From JAKLFA01 sp964450385 (lineage in GTDB: Bacteria; Omnitrophota; Gorgyraeia; Zapsychrales; JANLHA01), in NCBI GenBank assembly GCA_964450385.1, contig CAYVEC010000002.1:1-64000 (forward strand): a DNA stretch of 64,000 nucleotides, in the 5' to 3' direction. The notes under the pieces were generated by a model that did not search any database, was not told the origin of the DNA, and worked only from the letters and a program-made list of their open reading frames with translations. Made by a program: the position numbers and the translations under genes. Below, piece by piece: positions 60,039 through 64,000 of the stretch. Numbering within the stretch: the stretch's first letter is position 1; each line of letters begins with the position of its first letter.

Positions 60039-61313
60039 CTAAAGACTCTGGATCGCAAGGAGCAACTCCTGGGCGAGGCCTTCGTCCATCGACCCCAACA
60101 TCTTCTGAACGCGCTCAGCCGAATGCCGGTCCCCCAATTTTAAATAGGCCATTCCCAACAGATAGACGACTTTCGCGTCATCACCTTTTAACACGGCCAC
60201 TGTCTTAAACGCCCTCACCGCGTCCTTAAACCGTCCGAGGGCCATTGCCGTTTCGCCAAGAATGATCTGGGCCTCGATCTGCTGAGGGTCCAGCCGTACC
60301 GCAGTCCTCAATTTCTCGAGCGCACCCTCAGGGTCATCGAGATGCCGCGCAAGGATGCTCCCCCAACGAAAATACGAATAACTGTCCATCCATGAATTCT
60401 TGATCGCCCACTGGTAGGCCTCGCAGGCCGCGCGGTACTCACCAAAGGCCGCGTAGGCGTCACCGAGATCCCGATAGGTCTGACTGTGGCTCGGCTGAAT
60501 ATGCGTGGCCTTCAAAAAATATTCCGCGGCCTCGCGCGCCGACCCCTCGGCCATGCATAAGGCGCCAAGATTATAGTTCGCCTCATAATGAATCGGATCT
60601 AGGGCCACGGTCTTCTGAAACGAGCCGCGGGCCGCCTGCCGGTCTTTGAGACGGAGATAGATCAATCCCTGACGAAAATACAGGTCCGGGTTGTTCGGAT
60701 CAACCGAAAGGGCCTTGCTTAAGGCGTCGAGCGCGTCGGAGAACCGCTCAAGCCTCATGTACGCGACGCTCAGATCTCGGTAACGTTTGCCGTCAGCGAT
60801 CGTGAGCTTCTTCTGAAGCGGCCTGGTCAAAAAGATCTGGAGCCTCAAACCCTCAAGGTCGACCTTAAACTGCTTCCGGACCTCATAGAGGGTTAGGAAC
60901 CCAATATATGTCACCGCGACGACAAAATGAAAATAGCGTTTAAAAAAATAATCGAGAAAGAGCGGATGGTTCACCTTGTCAACGACAAGATAGCCGAGCA
61001 CCACGTTGTGGCAGATGATCAGGATAATGAACGCCGCCCGGGCGAACTTGTTCAGAAATAATATCCCGAACCCGCAGAGCACCATCACCATCATCCACGA
61101 GACCGGGACAATCCAAAAACCGGAAAAATAGGTGTCAAACAGCTCTGCCGGGAACACCGCGGCCAACGAGAGCGCGTATCGGATCCCCTCGATGGTCCTC
61201 ACCCAGCCGAACCGCGGCGAAAAGAACGGAGCGAAGAGGAGGATATTCGACACGACAACCGACCATGCCAACCAGCAAATCCCTGGAGATCTTGTCTGAG
61301 GTTTATCGTTCAT
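60039..61313 (-). CDS. Membrane protein with cytoplasmic or periplasmic TPR array
   Basis: A 424-residue protein. Four membrane helices (about 10-150) lead to seven or so TPR units (about 175-400: YLRLKDRQAARGSFQKTVALDP, NYNLGALCMAEGSAREAAEYF and the like, key residues W/L-G-Y-A-P). No enzyme domain. The ATG at 61313 is chosen; the frame extends 38 codons across the dehydrogenase gene. It overlaps that gene by 11 bases. A scaffold for an envelope complex is a reasonable guess. Confidence 0.78.
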   Translation of the reverse strand: MNDKPQTRSPGICWLAWSVVVSNILLFAPFFSPRFGWVRTIEGIRYALSLAAVFPAELFDTYFSGFWIVPVSWMMVMVLCGFGILFLNKFARAAFIILIICHNVVLGYLVVDKVNHPLFLDYFFKRYFHFVVAVTYIGFLTLYEVRKQFKVDLEGLRLQIFLTRPLQKKLTIADGKRYRDLSVAYMRLERFSDALDALSKALSVDPNNPDLYFRQGLIYLRLKDRQAARGSFQKTVALDPIHYEANYNLGALCMAEGSAREAAEYFLKATHIQPSHSQTYRDLGDAYAAFGEYRAACEAYQWAIKNSWMDSYSYFRWGSILARHLDDPEGALEKLRTAVRLDPQQIEAQIILGETAMALGRFKDAVRAFKTVAVLKGDDAKVVYLLGMAYLKLGDRHSAERVQKMLGSMDEGLAQELLLAIQSL

Positions 61314-62181
61314 GGTCTGCCTGCGATACTGGATGAATGATCTTATAAATCGCTGAATAATCCTCTCCCTGCCACCCCTGCTCGGCTGCCGCTCTGAGCT
61401 GCCCGGCGATGGCCTCGACCATATCAACGGCCAGACCGCGCTCGCGCGCCTCGGTCACCACAAGGCGGACATCTTTCATCATATGCTGAACAGGAAAATT
61501 CGGATCTGTAAAGTCCCGGCTAAGCATCCGCGGCAACTTCTTGTCAAAGGTCTCGGCATAAAGAACACTCGCCCTCAGGATCTCCATAAATCGATCCACA
61601 TCGATGCCGTTCTCACGGACCATGCCGAGGCTCAACGAGAACGCCGCCGACAACGAAACAATGAGCTGATTAAGCGCGAGCTTCACGGCCGCGGCAGATC
61701 CCACCGGACCGACATGAAAAAAATCTTTCCCGAACGCGGTCAGGACCGGCCGAAACCTCTCTGCCTGGGCCGCCGTCCCTCCAAACATGAGGATCAACCG
61801 GCCCGCGGCGACCTCGCCCCGGCTCCCGAGAACCGGGCACTCGCAATACGCGCCCCCGGCCTGCTCGATCCGACCCCCGAGCTCCCGACTCTCGCGCGGC
61901 AGGATCGTTCCCATCTGAATGACCGAGCGTCCAGACCATGCCTCATCGGTCAATGAGGACAAGGTCTGATTGATCGCCCCAAAATCCGTGAGCATGATCA
62001 AAATACATTCCCCATAGCCTACGGCTTCGTGAAGGGATCCGATGACACGGGCACCGGCCGACCGCAACGACTCGGCCTTTGAGATATCCCGGTTATAGGC
62101 CGTGACTTCATGGCCGGCCTCGAGCAACCGCTCTGCCATGGGGAAACCCATCCGTCCTGTGCCCACCACCGTTATCCTCAT
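61303..62181 (-). CDS. NAD(P)-dependent beta-hydroxyacid dehydrogenase
   Basis: A 292-residue enzyme of the 3-hydroxyisobutyrate dehydrogenase/glyoxylate-succinic-semialdehyde reductase family. An N-terminal Rossmann fold with VGTGRMGFPMA (6-16), the substrate loop CPVLGSRGEVAAGRL and the catalytic lysine in AAVKLALNQ. The reaction is reversible reduction of a small semialdehyde or glyoxylate; the exact substrate is open. AGGGGCGG precedes the ATG. Confidence 0.9.
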   Translation of the reverse strand: MRITVVGTGRMGFPMAERLLEAGHEVTAYNRDISKAESLRSAGARVIGSLHEAVGYGECILIMLTDFGAINQTLSSLTDEAWSGRSVIQMGTILPRESRELGGRIEQAGGAYCECPVLGSRGEVAAGRLILMFGGTAAQAERFRPVLTAFGKDFFHVGPVGSAAAVKLALNQLIVSLSAAFSLSLGMVRENGIDVDRFMEILRASVLYAETFDKKLPRMLSRDFTDPNFPVQHMMKDVRLVVTEARERGLAVDMVEAIAGQLRAAAEQGWQGEDYSAIYKIIHPVSQADHER

Positions 62182-62239
62182 CTGCCGCCCCTATAATCCC
62201 GCGCCCTCTCCCTGCCCCTAGGATCTTAAAAAATAATGA

Positions 62240-62737
62240 TTACTCAACTGGGGCCGACGGAGCAGGGCCCTTTTGATTTTTTGAAACGACCTCCTTGATC
62301 ACATCGATGAGGACATCCGTCGCCACAGGTTTCGAGACATATTCAACAACGCCGTAGACCGAGGCAAGGGCCTCAGGATTCTTGCTCTCAGGGATCTCCC
62401 CCCGGTTCTTCACAAGCGATGTATTCGGCAGCCATTTAAACGAATCTGCTTTTTTATTATAAACCATCTCTCCCCGGCCGCTCACCATGATCACCGGGAT
62501 ACGGCGCGTTTCCTCCATCGCTTTCAGGGCGCGGACGATGTCCGCCCCCTTGCGCTGCGGCATCACATTATCCAATAAAATGACCTGCGGGCACTCCCTG
62601 CGGGCCAGATCCTCAGCCTCAAGAGGATTCGTCGTAAAGACGACCTCAAATCCTCCGGTGCTCTCGAGATTCTCTTTGAGAACCGTGCAAAAATCCGCCT
62701 CATCGTCCACCATCATAACCTTGATCAATCCATCCAT
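62240..62737 (-). CDS. Single-domain response regulator with an extended receiver
   Basis: A 165-residue receiver protein. Acidic pair DDE near 11-13, phospho-acceptor Asp in LLDNVMP (about residue 56), the conserved Ser in MVSG and Lys in SKP. About 50 residues separate the Ser from the Lys, roughly 28 more than in a normal receiver. No output domain, and a Pro/Ala/Lys tail. The ATG at 62737 has GGGAGGGG upstream. It leads an operon with a HAMP protein, a TPR membrane protein and a SurA-like lipoprotein. Confidence 0.87.
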   Translation of the reverse strand: MDGLIKVMMVDDEADFCTVLKENLESTGGFEVVFTTNPLEAEDLARRECPQVILLDNVMPQRKGADIVRALKAMEETRRIPVIMVSGRGEMVYNKKADSFKWLPNTSLVKNRGEIPESKNPEALASVYGVVEYVSKPVATDVLIDVIKEVVSKNQKGPAPSAPVE

Positions 62738-62770
62738 AAACACCCCTCCCGTAAAATAATAGCCATGTGT

Positions 62771-62800
62771 ATGATACATCGGTTTTAAAGATGTTACCAA
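62771..62800 (-). promoter_or_regulatory. Possible promoter of the response-regulator operon
   Basis: Minus-strand -35 TTGGTA (62795-62800), 18-base spacer, -10 TATCAT (62771-62776), with a leader of about 28 bases. The match is modest. Confidence 0.35.
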
Positions 62801-62830
62801 AAAGAAAAACAGAAATTTTCCGCGCCGAGG

Positions 62831-63856
62831 CTAGGAAGCTCTCTGGTCGCGGAGACGGTTGCCGATATGGTAGGCCGCGATACCAAAGGCGACGGAGGCG
62901 TTCAGCGAATTTTTCATGCCGTGCATCTTGATATCGATCGCATAATCAGCAAGCGGGATCAGCTCCTCGGAGATCCCCTCGACTTCATTCCCGACGACAA
63001 GGCAGACCGGTCCATGCGGCTCGTATTCATGATAATCCCGGCTTTGATCTGTTTGTTCCAAAAGGACGATCTGATAGCCTTCAGACTTAAGACGCGCGAC
63101 GGTCGCGACCACATCTTTATCATACGCCCAGGGAACGGTCTGCTCCGCGCCAAGAGCCGTTTTATGGATCTCTGACTGGGGAGGAAATCCGGTGATCCCG
63201 CAGAGCCACACCTGAGCGAGCCCCGCACCGTCCGCCGTCCGAAAGACCGAACCGACATTGTGAAGGCTTCGAATATTATCCAGGACCACAACAAACGGCA
63301 GCCGCGGATGCTGATGCCGCGCCTGACGGGCCACGATCTCCTCGTGGGAAAGTTTCCGACGCGGCTTGCGACTTAATTTCTTAAAATGGAGTTTCGGCCA
63401 ATGCTCTTCCGCCAGAATATAGCCGACACAGTTCGGGGACCCGCAGCGGCAGGGGTGGTCTTCATGGTTCTCGAAATCATAACCGTAGTTATAGGTGAGC
63501 TCTGTTCCCTTTTGAATATCCTTGAGCGCCACGATCCAGATGTGCCCCCGAACCAATTCGGCCTCACAGTTCGGAAGGCAGGCGTGATTGATGAAACGCG
63601 CCGTGTTATACGGGACATTGCCATCGAGATCATAACGTGCGTTCAAGGTAAAGATATAGACCGCGCCCTTCGTCTTATCGTGACGATGCTGATGCAGCGG
63701 GATCTCGGCCCGGCGTTCTGATTCGGCCTTTGTGATCTTCTCGCCCACATACTCGATGACGCGCGTTCCCGCCGGAATATCCCGGCGCGCGACGACCCCG
63801 CGGCCATGGATCGGGGAATTCACAACCTTGATATACGGACTCCGTGTCGCCTGCAC
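62831..63856 (-). CDS. SET-domain methyltransferase fused to SpoU-family RNA methyltransferase
   Basis: A 341-residue fusion of two unrelated methyltransferases. The N-terminal SET domain (about 8-130) shows GRG (18-20), RFINHACLPNC (87-97), ELTYNYGYDF (119-128) and a post-SET cluster with cysteines 136, 138 and 143 that would bind zinc with Cys97. SET domains methylate protein lysines. A basic linker (about 150-185, KKLSRKPRRK) leads to the SpoU/TrmH knot domain (about 186-338) with motif 1 N200-VGSVFR, motif 2 VVGNEVEGIS (287-296) and motif 3 MKNSLNASVA (314-323); these methylate ribose 2'-O in rRNA or tRNA. The start is GTG with GGGGG 4 bases upstream. Both domains look intact; targets are unknown. 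Confidence 0.9.
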   Translation of the reverse strand: MQATRSPYIKVVNSPIHGRGVVARRDIPAGTRVIEYVGEKITKAESERRAEIPLHQHRHDKTKGAVYIFTLNARYDLDGNVPYNTARFINHACLPNCEAELVRGHIWIVALKDIQKGTELTYNYGYDFENHEDHPCRCGSPNCVGYILAEEHWPKLHFKKLSRKPRRKLSHEEIVARQARHQHPRLPFVVVLDNIRSLHNVGSVFRTADGAGLAQVWLCGITGFPPQSEIHKTALGAEQTVPWAYDKDVVATVARLKSEGYQIVLLEQTDQSRDYHEYEPHGPVCLVVGNEVEGISEELIPLADYAIDIKMHGMKNSLNASVAFGIAAYHIGNRLRDQRAS

Positions 63857-63886
63857 CTCGCCCCCCTCTGTTGTTCAAATATTGGG

Positions 63887-63895
63887 ATTATACCA
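63887..63895 (-). promoter_or_regulatory. Extended -10 promoter of the SET-SpoU gene
   Basis: Minus strand TGGTATAAT, a perfect TATAAT with the TGn extension. No good -35 is seen at the right spacing. It leaves a leader of about 24 bases that holds the ribosome-binding site. Confidence 0.6.
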
Positions 63896-63949
63896 GAAAT
63901 CCGACTGGAAAAAAGATGTATCGTTGAGACCGCGCCGGGCCGTCCCCTG

Positions 63950-63958
63950 TGTTATAAT
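63950..63958 (+). promoter_or_regulatory. Extended -10 promoter of the plus-strand gene at the right edge
   Basis: Plus strand TGTTATAAT. The -10 ends 6 bases before the next ATG, so transcription should start at or beside the start codon, giving a leaderless mRNA. Divergent from the SET-SpoU promoter, about 55 bases away. Confidence 0.5.
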
Positions 63959-63964
63959 AACACC

Positions 63965-64000
63965 ATGCGTCGAATCCTTCTGATCACGAGCATTGTTCTA
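63965..64000 (+). CDS. Start of a gene cut by the window edge, probably exported
   Basis: Only 12 codons are visible: MRRILLITSIVL, a short basic start followed by a hydrophobic run, as in a signal peptide or membrane anchor. There is no Shine-Dalgarno sequence; an extended -10 box lies just before it. Function cannot be told. Confidence 0.5.
   Translation, partial: MRRILLITSIVL

Noticed and set aside
1..64000. CRISPR array, tRNA/rRNA genes, IS elements or prophage
   Set aside because: No regularly spaced repeats, no tRNA-like cloverleaf with the TTCGA arm in the intergenic gaps, and no transposase, integrase or phage motifs were seen.

Overview
The window is a chromosomal segment of about 55% G+C (by eye) from a diderm (Gram-negative-type) bacterium. 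Secretin, MreBCD-RodA-PBP2, Lgt, LspA and several lipoboxes show an outer membrane and a rod-type elongation machinery. The gene set and order (a DksA/TraR-like protein between ileS and lspA, GH57/DUF3536, a large type IV pilus locus, TPR-rich membrane proteins) resemble uncultured lineages such as Omnitrophota or other PVC/deltaproteobacterial-like groups. That placement is an inference without a database search. No rRNA, tRNA, CRISPR array, IS element or phage gene was found. Nearly everything lies on the minus strand; the only plus-strand genes are at 57464-58756 and the start of one at 63965.

Layout, right to left in the direction of transcription. 62831-63856 is a SET-domain/SpoU methyltransferase fusion. 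58871-62737 is an operon of a receiver protein, a beta-hydroxyacid dehydrogenase, a TPR membrane protein, a lipoprotein and a HAMP protein. 42269-57270 is a tightly packed run of eleven genes: GH57, an unknown protein, M48 protease, CDF transporter, APH-like kinase, lipoprotein, rhomboid, AddA-like, AddB-like, TPR-RDD protein and Smr. It starts at a clear promoter (57289-57317) and ends at a hairpin terminator (42202-42235). 34157-42037 is yggS-proC-mtnP-ileS-dksA-like-lspA-lgt-rluD. 31972-34079 holds a coiled-coil protein and aroA. 26662-31854 is mreB-mreC-mreD-mrdA-rodA.

11023-26573 is a type IV pilus/type II secretion-like locus. It holds a stand-alone MshEN-like protein, two PilB/GspE ATPases, PilC, a large exported coiled-coil protein, a major pilin, a YwqK-like protein, PilV/PilW/PilX-like minor pilins and PilM-N-O-P-Q. 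The major pilin is preceded by a well-matched cyclic-di-GMP-I (GEMM) riboswitch followed by an intrinsic terminator and then a second promoter. Cyclic di-GMP may therefore act both on pilin transcription and on the motor.

80-10901 carries housekeeping genes: rng, then rplU-obgE-proB-proA-nadD-pgm, plsC, rpsA and tyrS. rpmA is missing from its usual place between rplU and obgE, where only a hairpin remains.

The observations most worth following are the SET-SpoU fusion, the riboswitch/tandem-promoter control of pilin, the separate MshEN-like protein beside two ATPases whose own N-domains look degenerate, and repeated leaderless or Shine-Dalgarno-less starts.
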